From: Caldithrix sp964598255
GTDB taxonomy: Bacteria; Calditrichota; Calditrichia; Calditrichales; Calditrichaceae
Length of the DNA stretch: 64,000 nucleotides
Reading direction: 5' to 3'
NCBI GenBank assembly: GCA_964598255.1
Contig: CAZRBA010000037.1
Coordinates: 1 to 64,000, forward strand
The position numbers and the translations under genes are program-made. The notes beneath the pieces are model-generated. The model saw nothing but the letters and a program-made list of their open reading frames with translations. It was not told the origin of the DNA and made no database searches. Below, piece by piece: positions 1-8,310 of the stretch. Position 1 is the first letter of the stretch. The number at the start of each line of letters is the position of its first letter.

Positions 1-967
1 TCCGCCCGATGCCCGCGAATACGAGCGAGAAGATCGCATTGCTCCTTATCAGGACGGTAAAAAGAATCCTTTTATTTTAGACACTACCCTCGTACGCAGA
101 GCCTATTTCGAAGAAAGTTCCGATACCACCGGAGGAGGCGGAAGCGGCGGCGGTTCCTCGGCCCAGCCTGGCGATATTGTCATTACGGAAATCATGCAAA
201 ACCCCGATGCCGTTTACGATTCTGACGGCGAGTGGTTTGAAATTTACAATAACAGCGACCACGATATCGATTTGAACGGATGGATTATTAAAGATTTGGA
301 CACGGACTCACACACCATTTCGTCCAGTATTATTATCAGCCCGGGACAATACATTGTTTTGGGCCGCAATGCAGACAAAGCAACCAACGGCGGTGTGGAT
401 GTAGCGTATCAGTATTCTAATTTCGACTTGGCAAATAGCGCGGATGAAATACAGATTTTATTGCCGGACGGTTCTACCGAAATCGATCGTGTGCAGTATG
501 ATGGGGGAATTAATTGGCCGGACCCGACCGGGGCATCGATGTATTTTAAAGGATCGCCTGATGAAGACAATAATATCGGTAGTCAATGGGCGGTTTCTGA
601 TTTGCCCTGGGAAGGAAGCGCAGGTGATTACGGTACGCCTAATTATGCAAATACCGTAGCCTTAATTGACCAAACATCGCTTTCCGTACCCTCAAATTAT
701 TCATTAACCAATTATCCCAATCCTTTTAATCCATCCACCATACTTATCTGGAATTTGGATAAGGATTGTAAGGCGGAGATCTCACTTTATGCGATTAACG
801 GGCAAAAAATTGTTACCTTGGTTAACGGATTTGAGGTTGCCGGTCAACACCGAATTCAATGGAACGGTACCGATCGTTTTGGCAAGCGTGTATCTGCAGG
901 TGTTTATTTAGCCCGATTAAAAGCAGGCAGTAAAGTAGTATTACGAAAATTGGTGTTATTGCGATGA
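1..967 (+). CDS. Secreted endonuclease I-like nuclease with lamin-tail and T9SS sorting domains (3' part)
   Basis: The reading frame is open from the window edge, so this is the C-terminal 320 or so residues of a longer protein. The first 40 residues, including YQDGKKNPFI, match the end of the endonuclease I (EndA/NucM) family, whose members usually end with a Q-G-x-R-N-P-F-I segment. A Gly/Ser linker follows. A lamin-tail domain (LTD) then runs from about position 170 to 650, with the typical start DIVITEIMQNP and EWFEIYNNS. The last 85 residues are a T9SS type A sorting domain (NYPNPFNPSTILIW, ending in KLVLLR). The product is expected to be exported by the Por system and released or anchored at the surface as an extracellular nuclease. 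The catalytic part lies outside the window, so the nuclease call rests on the short remnant and the common endonuclease I-LTD architecture. The internal ATG at 194 is not the real start. Confidence 0.8.
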   Translation, partial: PPDAREYEREDRIAPYQDGKKNPFILDTTLVRRAYFEESSDTTGGGGSGGGSSAQPGDIVITEIMQNPDAVYDSDGEWFEIYNNSDHDIDLNGWIIKDLDTDSHTISSSIIISPGQYIVLGRNADKATNGGVDVAYQYSNFDLANSADEIQILLPDGSTEIDRVQYDGGINWPDPTGASMYFKGSPDEDNNIGSQWAVSDLPWEGSAGDYGTPNYANTVALIDQTSLSVPSNYSLTNYPNPFNPSTILIWNLDKDCKAEISLYAINGQKIVTLVNGFEVAGQHRIQWNGTDRFGKRVSAGVYLARLKAGSKVVLRKLVLLR

Positions 968-1453
<486 letters not shown>

Positions 1454-1484
1454 ATTAATAATAAGAAATGCAAATAGAAGATGC

Positions 1485-1515
1485 CAAATTTAGCAAATAG
1501 AACATATCCTGTCAA
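1485..1515 (-). promoter_or_regulatory. Bacteroidota-type promoter of tRNA-Pro(CGG)
   Basis: On the minus strand, TTG(ACA) at 1515-1513 is followed by 20 bases and then TAAATTTG (1492-1485). This fits the -33 TTG / -7 TAnnTTTG consensus known for the Bacteroidota primary sigma factor. It also reads as TTGACA-17-TAAATT. It begins directly after the stop codon of the upstream gene, leaving a leader of about 30 nt before the tRNA. Confidence 0.55.
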
Positions 1516-2154
1516 CTAAAAAACATATTTAATCAAAATAAATCCACCTACCAAAAGAACGGCAAAAGCCAAACTTACCCAATTTAGGTATTTATCGATA
1601 AATTTTTTGATCGGTTCTCCGAAATACCATAATAAATATGCCACTAAAAAGAATCGCCCTGCTCTGCCAATACCCGAAGCAATGAGAAAAATGGGAAAAT
1701 TGATTTTAAATGCACCGGCAGATATTGTAATCACTTTGTATGGAATGGGAGTAAACCCGGCCGTAAATACAACCCAAAAATTCCATTCATCGTACAAATG
1801 TTTTACTTTAAGGAAAACCGGCTCGTCAAATCCGGGAATGTGAGAAAAAAAGAATGTGGCAATTGGTGAATAGGTATTCGGATCGCTCCACCACAGCCAA
1901 TGCCCAATAGCATATCCCATGGCTCCTCCTAACAACGAGGCCACCGAGCACAGTAAGGCAAATTTAAACGCCTTATGCCGCGCTGCTATTATCAAAGCGA
2001 TTAAAAATGCATCCGGAGGAATGGGAAAGAAGGATGATTCTGCAAAGGCCCAAACAAATAAAACAATTCCGGCATACGGGGTTTCGGCCCATTGCATTAA
2101 CCAGTCGTAGGTTATTTTAATGATATTCTTTTTTTCGGATTTTTCTATTGCCAT
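1516..2154 (-). CDS. YqaA/DedA-like VTT-domain membrane protein
   Basis: A 212-residue integral membrane protein of the SNARE-associated (VTT, DedA) superfamily, closest in size and layout to the YqaA group. Several hydrophobic segments are visible. Family features include FPIPPDAFLIALI, the G-rich stretch LLGGAMGYAIGHWLWW and FTPIPYKVITISAGAF, where the paired Pro-Ile-Pro motifs form the re-entrant loops. DedA-type proteins act in the inner membrane and some flip undecaprenyl or other phospholipids; the substrate of the YqaA branch is not established. The start overlaps the end of pcm by 10 nt and the RBS (GGGAG) lies inside pcm, so translation is likely coupled. Confidence 0.85.
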   Translation of the reverse strand: MAIEKSEKKNIIKITYDWLMQWAETPYAGIVLFVWAFAESSFFPIPPDAFLIALIIAARHKAFKFALLCSVASLLGGAMGYAIGHWLWWSDPNTYSPIATFFFSHIPGFDEPVFLKVKHLYDEWNFWVVFTAGFTPIPYKVITISAGAFKINFPIFLIASGIGRAGRFFLVAYLLWYFGEPIKKFIDKYLNWVSLAFAVLLVGGFILIKYVF

Positions 2155-2783
2155 CCGTGTGCTCCCTTAAGTGGTACAAAATGCAATTTGTGAATTTTTT
2201 TCTCCAAAATTTGTTGATCCTGTTTAACAAACAATGTTAAAATTTGTTCGTCTTTACTGCCAATGGGGATTAACAAACGCCCGCCGTTTTTTAATTGGGA
2301 AAACAAATGTTCAGGTTTGTCGGGAGATCCGGCCGTAAAAACAATGGCATCGTACGGAGCATGTGCCGCCCATCCTAATGAACCGTCTCCGATGCGAATT
2401 AAAACACGATATCCATACCCTAATTGTTTGAAACGACGTTCGGCACGGACAGCCAATTCGCGAATTTTTTCGATACTGAAAACCGTGACGCCCAATTCGC
2501 ATAAGACGGCTGCCTGATATCCGGAACCCGTGCCGATTTCAAGCACGCGTTCTCCCTGTTTCGGATTTAATATTTGGGTCATCAGGGCGACGGTAAATGG
2601 ATGCGATATGGTTTGTCCGAAACCAATGGGCAAGGCCTTTTCGTCATACGCTTGTAATTCCATTCCCTGGGCCACAAAAAAATGTCTCGGAATCTTGCGC
2701 ATGGCTTGCAAAATACGCGCATCCTGAATTCCCTGTTCTTGCAAACGACGGATCATTTCTTCGATTTTTTTTTCGTAAATCAT
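2145..2783 (-). CDS. pcm: Protein-L-isoaspartate O-methyltransferase
   Basis: 212 residues, normal for the family. The enzyme uses S-adenosylmethionine to methylate L-isoaspartyl residues in damaged cytoplasmic proteins, starting their repair. The N-terminal part has the typical IQDARILQAMRKIPRHFFV. Then come GQTISHPFTVALMTQIL and the SAM-binding motif I VLEIGTGSGYQAAVL (about residues 80-95), followed by YDAIVFTAGSP and the C-terminal RLLIPIG. It is the middle gene of an overlapping set: its start overlaps the glycosyltransferase stop by 4 nt and its end overlaps yqaA by 10 nt. Confidence 0.93.
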   Translation of the reverse strand: MIYEKKIEEMIRRLQEQGIQDARILQAMRKIPRHFFVAQGMELQAYDEKALPIGFGQTISHPFTVALMTQILNPKQGERVLEIGTGSGYQAAVLCELGVTVFSIEKIRELAVRAERRFKQLGYGYRVLIRIGDGSLGWAAHAPYDAIVFTAGSPDKPEHLFSQLKNGGRLLIPIGSKDEQILTLFVKQDQQILEKKIHKLHFVPLKGAHGWQ

Positions 2784-3466
2784 GAACGCACCAATTCTCC
2801 CAATATTATTTTCAGAAAACGTATGGTATCGTTTACGTGTTTGATATACGATTTCTGTCCGTTGTAAATGGTAGGAACGGACACAAAACCGAAAGAAAAT
2901 CCTTGTTTGGCGGCCTTTATGATCAATTCGGTTTCTATTTGAAATCCATTTTCCTCAAGAAGAACGGATTCGATAACCGTACGGCGCAGAAGGCGAAAAC
3001 CGCATTGACTGTCAGGAATTTTAATGCCGGTAATCCATGATGTGATAAGCGATGAGACCGTATTGGAAAAAATGCGCGACCAAGGCATAATACCCAATTT
3101 TCGCACCCGATTTCCGATGACGATATCGCAGTTGCATTCATTGATATGTTTAATAAATTCCGGAATCGAATCCACGGGATGTTGACCGTCCGCATCCATC
3201 ATCAAAAGAAACGCACTGTTTTTGTTTTTTAAAAATTGTTTCATTCCGATACGCAAAGCCTTGCCTTTACCGCTATTGGATTTTAGTCGAATTAAATGTA
3301 CAAACGGGAATTGGTCTACGGTAAGGGCCGTATTATCAGTCGAACCGTCATCGACCACAATTACGGAATTGGGACGTACGTTTAATTTTCCAATGGAAGC
3401 CAAAATCGTAGGAAGCGTTTGACGAGCGTTAAAGGCCGGAATGAGGATATCGTATGAAAGGTTCAT
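2780..3466 (-). CDS. Family 2 glycosyltransferase, DPM1/DPG-synthase-like
   Basis: 228 residues with a single GT-A domain. The N-terminus is DILIPAFNARQTLPTI, with nucleotide-binding VVDDGSTDNT near residue 37 and the DXD-type metal site MMDADGQHP near residue 93. DSQCGFRLLRR and NGFQIETELIIKA follow, which are typical of dolichyl- or polyprenyl-phosphate sugar transferases that use GDP- or UDP-sugars. There is no C-terminal membrane segment, so it is probably membrane-associated through its lipid acceptor. I start it at 3466 because AAAGGA precedes this ATG at good distance; the longer frame to 3592 would run into the tRNA-Pro gene. Acceptor and sugar are unknown. Confidence 0.85.
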   Translation of the reverse strand: MNLSYDILIPAFNARQTLPTILASIGKLNVRPNSVIVVDDGSTDNTALTVDQFPFVHLIRLKSNSGKGKALRIGMKQFLKNKNSAFLLMMDADGQHPVDSIPEFIKHINECNCDIVIGNRVRKLGIMPWSRIFSNTVSSLITSWITGIKIPDSQCGFRLLRRTVIESVLLEENGFQIETELIIKAAKQGFSFGFVSVPTIYNGQKSYIKHVNDTIRFLKIILGELVRS

Positions 3467-3510
3467 GTAAATGTGTTCCTTTACCGCATGGGAATTAGCA
3501 GAAATGCCCG

Positions 3511-3545
3511 AATAAAATAAAGGGGATTGATTTTCAATCCCCTTT
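3511..3545 (-). terminator. Terminator downstream of tRNA-Pro(GGG)
   Basis: A 12-bp perfect stem, AAAGGGGATTGA paired with TCAATCCCCTTT and a 3-nt loop (3519-3545), is followed on the minus strand by TTTATTTTATT. It lies a few bases after the tRNA 3' end and fits a rho-independent terminator. The glycosyltransferase start is only about 45 nt further on, so that operon probably has its own start or lives on read-through. Confidence 0.75.
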
Positions 3546-3550
3546 TTATG

Positions 3551-3624
3551 TCGGAGCGACTGGATTCGAACCAGCGACCCCTTGAACCCCATTCAAGTGC
3601 GCTTCCAGGCTGCGCCACGCTCCG
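3551..3624 (-). tRNA. tRNA-Pro (anticodon GGG)
   Basis: A 74-nt cloverleaf on the minus strand with acceptor CGGAGCG/CGCTCCG and discriminator A. The anticodon stem CTTGA/TCAAG encloses the loop ATGGGGT, giving anticodon GGG (reads CCC/CCT). The T arm contains GGTTCGAATCC. No CCA is encoded. Confidence 0.95.
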
Positions 3625-3631
3625 ATCGATT

Positions 3632-3662
3632 CAAATTTAAATACATTCGCAATGGAATGCAA
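3632..3662 (-). promoter_or_regulatory. Bacteroidota-type promoter of tRNA-Pro(GGG)
   Basis: TTG at 3662-3660, a 20-base spacer and TAAATTTG at 3639-3632 on the minus strand. The -7 octamer and spacer length are identical to those before the other tRNA-Pro gene. The box ends 7 nt before the tRNA, so the leader would be very short. Confidence 0.55.
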
Positions 3663-3768
3663 GAGTTAGGGCAACTTTATTTTTTGATAACAATAAGTAA
3701 CCATATTAAGTAAAATAGTATGTCTGCTATCCTATTACATACGGAAAAATGGATGATCCGAAATTTCA

Positions 3769-3812
3769 AAAAAAAAATCGGCAATCGTAAAAATACAATT
3801 GCCGATTTTTTT
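3769..3812 (-). terminator. Terminator of the large metalloprotease gene
   Basis: An inverted repeat, AAAAAAATCGGCAAT and ATTGCCGATTTTTTT, encloses an 11-13-nt loop, with A/T tracts on both sides so it could work in both directions. It lies 17 nt after the stop codon of the protease gene. Confidence 0.85.
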
Positions 3813-3828
3813 AATATTGGGAATCATC

Positions 3829-6800
3829 TTATTTTAGTAAAATCATCTTCTTTACCGTTTGAAAATTCCCCGCTTTATAAAGGTAGAGATAAATTCCGGA
3901 TGCTACTTTGCGGCCGTGGGCATTGGTTCCGTCCCAAACAACGGAATGAAAACCAGCAGTTTGTAAGTTGTCGATTAATGTTCGGATTTTGACCCCGTTT
4001 GTGTTGTAGATGGTTAAAACAACCCGAGCGGTATGCGGTAGTTGGTAACGGATTGTTGTGGTGGGATTAAACGGGTTAGGATAATTTTGTCCGATGGCAA
4101 AAGTGAGCGGTAACCCGTTTGCGGATCGAATGTCGGATGTCTTGGGTTTTAAGGTAAAATTAACATTCGAAACAGTATCCTGATCTACGCTGATATTATC
4201 GACCGATTCCGGTGATGCATCATAGTTTTCTTTGAAAGCTCTAACCGAATATGTTCCGCGTCCGAGACCAGTAAAAGCGTAGTATCCGGAGGCGTCACTA
4301 ACGGTTGTATCGACTTTGTCGCCACTCAGGTACACTTGAACTCCGCTGTCGTCTTGGGAGTCGGTTAAATCCACATAACCTTCGATAACGCCATGGGTGC
4401 GATCGGCAAGTAGGTATGCAACCGTGTTTTCGAGTAATTGTTTGGCGACGGTCTGGTCACTCATTACGTCAAAATTGAATCCGTAATAAACCGTTTGTGC
4501 GGAAGTAGTATCCGTATCGGGATCGTAAACCAAAATGCCCATCGAAGTAGCGTAAGAATTCGTTCCGTAAACCACGTAAGCCGGAGCAATCGGATCCTGT
4601 GCATCTTGATCACCATAGGAACCATAATTGATTGTCAATGTGGTTGGTAAGGTATTCGGAATGGTAACAAGAGGATGTTGACTGTAATTATTAATCAAAT
4701 TCAAGGAACCAGCGTTGTCTGTACGCCAATTTTGTACGTGCAAAACATTTTGGGCAAAGGAACTGTATCCCGGGCTTTTTAAAGCATCATAGCCTACTTC
4801 TCCGCCTTCGATTAATAATTTATGGGTTGAATCGCTCACCCAATTTTCCAGCTTGGTGCGGTAATTGGCATCTGAAACGGGCGACTGATTGGCTCCGCTG
4901 GATGAAATAATCAGATCGTAATGGGTAAAATCACTATCTAAAGCAGCAGCAACCGAGACGGTAACCGTTTGGTAGCCAAGATCATTCAGGTAGGAAGCCA
5001 TTGTATTGGCCGATTTTCCATACGAATCTTTTGCGCGCTCATATCCGCCTTTATCATCGGGGACAGATGTTTTTGATGACGGATCGTCATTAACTATCAA
5101 AATTTTTCCTTTACTCTGAATAATTTTGAAGGTGTAGTAGCCATTGGCGGGATTTTCGCTTTGGTTGTGATTAGCGGAAATATCGATGGCCTTTATTTTG
5201 TAAAAAACGGAATCGTTAACGTTTACGCTTTCAGGGAATTCACCGGAATAATTGTCACCATCGGTATTAAGCAAAGGAAAACTTTTGTTTAAGGAGTCGT
5301 TGTTAATTGAGTAATAACAGATCACGGTATCCACACCGAAATTGTCGGTTACGGTTGCTGTGACCGATGCGGGCCAATTGTCAAGCATTTGATCATTTAA
5401 AGCCGTGTGTTCTATGGTAGGATTAACGGTATCTGGTCCGACGTGAAAGCTGAATACACTATCCGGAGCATTGGCGGGATCGTATGTTACTTGCCCGTCC
5501 TGATCGACAACGGCAATATAATAAGTGATGGTTATGTTATTACCGGAGGCGGGAATATCCGCTTGATATTCATCCGGATTGCCAGTGGCGTGCATATTTA
5601 GGGTATCCGCAGGCGCATTAACACCCCAAATTACCCAAAGTTTGGTGGTATCCAAGGGAGAAGGCCCTGGCGTAATCGTGGCAATGACGGGATAATCGTG
5701 AGAATAATCGTCTGTATCTTTTAAGGGTGTGTGCTGAATATCTGCAATGTAATCCGATTTATCGACCAAACCATGTGCGGCGAAATGGTCAACAATAACG
5801 GAAAGGTGTTCGCCGTCGTACAAATTGCGATCTGCTTGAATATATGCTTGGGCCGCATCTTGGAGGCCTGGCGAATAGCCCCAAATGTAATGGGTTTCGA
5901 TGAAAAGGCGATCGGTAATGTAACGGCCCAAATCGGTCCAAATATCCATGAGTGCGGAAGACCAAATTTGTCCACCATCATGTCCGCTTACGTAATCGTC
6001 CGGATAAACCCAGTCCAAGTCGCAACGACGTCCTGCCCAAAATTCGTTATGTCCGTCCCAGTTGAATACATATCCCCAATGAAAATCATTGGTAATGCGC
6101 GAGTATGAGGCTGCCCAATAATCCGAGCTTCCTTCTTGTAAAGACATGGTTTCACCGCTGTATGACATACCGCCGGTTAAATTGGTTTGGAACGAGTGGG
6201 CATGTTCATGCCAAATGACATCGGCATCTTCTCCGTCATCCACCCCACCTTCTCCAAAGGCACAATAGTTGGATGAGCTCATATAATGAGAGTTATCATC
6301 ACCATTAAGGCCGTGGGGATCGACTTTAAATTCATGCTGTTTGGGTTCATCATAGCCCAAATCCAGAATCAAATGCCGTGTCGAGAGATCAATTTGATAA
6401 TAAACCATAACGTCTTCGAATTCTTGTTGGTGACGCGTATAACGGAAAGCCGATGAATCGGCCAGTTCCGGAAAGTTGTCGGTGGGGCCTTCTTCATCGC
6501 TTAATACGGCGTAGGGACCTTTTAGTTTGTACAAACCGTTTTCGTATGTGATATCGCGAAGCACGACTTCGACCCGTTGATCGTTTAACACATCGGAATC
6601 GGCATCGTTGTTATCTTTATAGTCACCGCCGTAATCAACTCCTGCGGTGGTTAAAGGATCGGGATTAAAAATGAGCCCTTTGCCATCATGAAACATTTCG
6701 AGATCTTTTACATTGCTTATTCGCCCGTCCAATGCGTTTACCAATACTTGCCAATCTCCCATGGGTTTTTCGGTAGGGATTGAAACTTGCCAGCACAATT

Positions 6801-7377
6801 CTGTTCCCCTATCTTTGCTTTCGAACCAAACCAATTCTGCTTTTTGTTGGCCCAGTAATTTGCCGGTAACCTGCAAATAATTTCTGGCGATGCGAATGGC
6901 TTGTTCGGCGGTAATTTTTGCTGATGTCAACATTGTTTTGATAGTTGGCCGATAGTGACTGGCGACAAATGTTACGGCTTTGTGCGGATTTAAGGTTACT
7001 ACCATTCGGCCGTCATAAACCGGAATATTATTGATGACTTGTCTAAAGAATATATGAAATCCGCCTGGCGTTTGACGAATACGAATGGTTTTCAGGGTAT
7101 TGGTTAGAGGATCGAGCCCATATTCTTTATAATGATCTTTTAGATAGCTGCGCGCAATTTGTTCGGCACTGCCCGAATAGCTGGGTTCGTACAAATTGTA
7201 ACGGTAGCGATAAATACCGGTTTTTTCATCTATCCGGCCACGGTTTGACTTAAGAGTCGGATATTCTTTGATATTATTTTTAATTAAAAGGGATTGGGGA
7301 AGGTAATTTCCCGCGGTAATTTGTGAGGCAAAAGAAAGGAAGGAAAAAAATAGAATTACGGTAAAAAAATAACGCAT
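3829..7377 (-). CDS. Secreted multidomain metalloprotease (M36/FTP-like) with T9SS sorting domain
   Basis: 1182 residues. A signal peptide (about 1-22) is followed by an FTP propeptide (about 45-140) and a PepSY-like segment (about 155-225). The zinc site is HEHAH (residues 390-394) in VIWHEHAHSFQ, with a plausible third ligand Glu in LQEGSSDYWAAS about 25 residues on. This is the layout of fungalysin/thermolysin-type (M36/M4) zymogens. Then come Ig-like repeats, a flavodoxin/GATase-like segment starting ILIVNDDPSS, a carboxypeptidase regulatory-like domain (VIEGYVDLTDS) and a C-terminal T9SS type A sorting domain (NYPNPFNPTTTIRY, ending KKMILLK). It is expected to be an extracellular or surface protease. 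I use the ATG at 7377, preceded by GGAGGAG, rather than the GTG four codons upstream. The exact peptidase family needs a profile search. Confidence 0.85.
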   Translation of the reverse strand: MRYFFTVILFFSFLSFASQITAGNYLPQSLLIKNNIKEYPTLKSNRGRIDEKTGIYRYRYNLYEPSYSGSAEQIARSYLKDHYKEYGLDPLTNTLKTIRIRQTPGGFHIFFRQVINNIPVYDGRMVVTLNPHKAVTFVASHYRPTIKTMLTSAKITAEQAIRIARNYLQVTGKLLGQQKAELVWFESKDRGTELCWQVSIPTEKPMGDWQVLVNALDGRISNVKDLEMFHDGKGLIFNPDPLTTAGVDYGGDYKDNNDADSDVLNDQRVEVVLRDITYENGLYKLKGPYAVLSDEEGPTDNFPELADSSAFRYTRHQQEFEDVMVYYQIDLSTRHLILDLGYDEPKQHEFKVDPHGLNGDDNSHYMSSSNYCAFGEGGVDDGEDADVIWHEHAHSFQTNLTGGMSYSGETMSLQEGSSDYWAASYSRITNDFHWGYVFNWDGHNEFWAGRRCDLDWVYPDDYVSGHDGGQIWSSALMDIWTDLGRYITDRLFIETHYIWGYSPGLQDAAQAYIQADRNLYDGEHLSVIVDHFAAHGLVDKSDYIADIQHTPLKDTDDYSHDYPVIATITPGPSPLDTTKLWVIWGVNAPADTLNMHATGNPDEYQADIPASGNNITITYYIAVVDQDGQVTYDPANAPDSVFSFHVGPDTVNPTIEHTALNDQMLDNWPASVTATVTDNFGVDTVICYYSINNDSLNKSFPLLNTDGDNYSGEFPESVNVNDSVFYKIKAIDISANHNQSENPANGYYTFKIIQSKGKILIVNDDPSSKTSVPDDKGGYERAKDSYGKSANTMASYLNDLGYQTVTVSVAAALDSDFTHYDLIISSSGANQSPVSDANYRTKLENWVSDSTHKLLIEGGEVGYDALKSPGYSSFAQNVLHVQNWRTDNAGSLNLINNYSQHPLVTIPNTLPTTLTINYGSYGDQDAQDPIAPAYVVYGTNSYATSMGILVYDPDTDTTSAQTVYYGFNFDVMSDQTVAKQLLENTVAYLLADRTHGVIEGYVDLTDSQDDSGVQVYLSGDKVDTTVSDASGYYAFTGLGRGTYSVRAFKENYDASPESVDNISVDQDTVSNVNFTLKPKTSDIRSANGLPLTFAIGQNYPNPFNPTTTIRYQLPHTARVVLTIYNTNGVKIRTLIDNLQTAGFHSVVWDGTNAHGRKVASGIYLYLYKAGNFQTVKKMILLK

Positions 7378-7600
7378 AAGCTCCTCCACTACATTATGAA
7401 TTAATAAAATGTCGCTTAAGGATAATTGTAAAAAGATTATTGAATTGTGATAAATTGCAAAAGAAGCTTGCTTTTTTCTCTAAATGTTGGTTCGGCTAAT
7501 TTTGTAAAGGAACGGTTGAAGTATAATGAGTGTAAATAATTGGGTAAATTATTGCGATATTTTGTAAATTTTGTAAAACGAAAAATGAAAGGGGATTTAA

Positions 7601-7864
7601 ATGGAAGAAAAATTTCAGCAGTCGGTTAGAAAGCTTAAAGATCAGATTGATAAACTTGATGACAATAAGGCCAATGTAAAAAGCGAGATGACCCAATTGC
7701 TGCGCGATTTGGAGCATCATTTGGACCATCCGGATGATAGCGAGCACGCGAAACGATTAAATAATAAAGTGTTGGAATTGATAGCCAAATTTGAACTGGA
7801 ACATCCCAAATTGGCGGAGACGTTAGGTGAAATTACGATGATTTTAAGTAATATGGGTATTTAA
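7601..7864 (+). CDS. DUF4404 family protein
   Basis: 87 residues, small, acidic and helical, with no signal peptide. It resembles the DUF4404 family: an N-terminal amphipathic helix, a middle DLEHHLDHPDDSE and the family-like end KFELEHPKLAETLGEITMILSNMGI, in which H-P-x-L-A and S-N-x-G-I are typical. The function of the family is not known. A good RBS (AAAGGGG) lies 9 nt upstream. It stands alone between the protease and a 446-bp gap, divergent from the protease gene. Confidence 0.7.
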   Translation: MEEKFQQSVRKLKDQIDKLDDNKANVKSEMTQLLRDLEHHLDHPDDSEHAKRLNNKVLELIAKFELEHPKLAETLGEITMILSNMGI

Positions 7865-7954
7865 AGAAAGGGGGAACAAAAGCAGTTATGCACAAATGGC
7901 GCTAAAATGGCTGAAAGCCATTCGCGTGTTGCGTGGCTTACGTTGTTTTTCGGG

Positions 7955-7986
7955 GAGAATAAAACGGTTTAAACCGTTTATGTCTC
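7955..7986. repeat. Perfect 18-bp palindrome in an extended dyad
   Basis: AAACGGTTTAAACCGTTT (7962-7979) is a perfect palindrome. After a 3-base mismatch on each side, GAGA (7955-7958) and TCTC (7983-7986) continue the symmetry. It could be an operator for a dimeric protein or an RNA hairpin; no T tract follows. Confidence 0.6.
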
Positions 7987-8058
7987 TCATCCAACCATCA
8001 AAATTCATAAATAACGGATTTGGTTAAGTAGTTAAACAGTTGAACGGGAAGGCGCCCT

Positions 8059-8080
8059 CCCTTCCCTTTTAAGGGAAGGG
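8059..8080 (+). terminator. Possible terminator hairpin
   Basis: CCCTTCCCTT and AAGGGAAGGG form a 10-bp stem with a 2-nt loop (functionally 9 bp with 4). The T run begins about 14 nt later rather than directly, so termination is uncertain. Confidence 0.35.
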
Positions 8081-8310
8081 TACCAAAAAACAACTTTTTT
8101 TTTGTCCGCGCCTGTTATCAAAAGCATACAAATGGTTAATAACACTATTCCTTGCGCCCTTTTTAGTGCTGCCTTTATTTCCTAATTATTATACCGGATG
8201 ATCTTTTTATTACCAGTTTAAAAATGCAACAAGGGCTTGTTTTTATTCACAGATATTCTTATCTTTTCCAAGTTTGTTTAGTTTCTTAATCAACTAAGTC
8301 TGGAAAAAAT

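Larger units (their letters stand above)
7865..8310. other. Intergenic region with several hairpins
   Basis: No supported gene. Three inverted repeats are visible: ATGGCT-GAA-AGCCAT near 7905-7920, a long dyad at 7955-7986 and a C/T-rich 10-bp stem at 8059-8080. The last is followed, after a short gap, by T runs near 8094-8103 and could end transcription of the DUF4404 gene. Confidence 0.5.

Noticed and set aside
3467..3592. N-terminal extension of the glycosyltransferase
   Set aside because: The extra 42 codons run through a terminator and into tRNA-Pro; the ATG at 3466 has an RBS and the family start.
5731..6108. 125-codon plus-strand frame inside the protease gene
   Set aside because: It is antisense to a well-supported gene and has no recognisable protein features.
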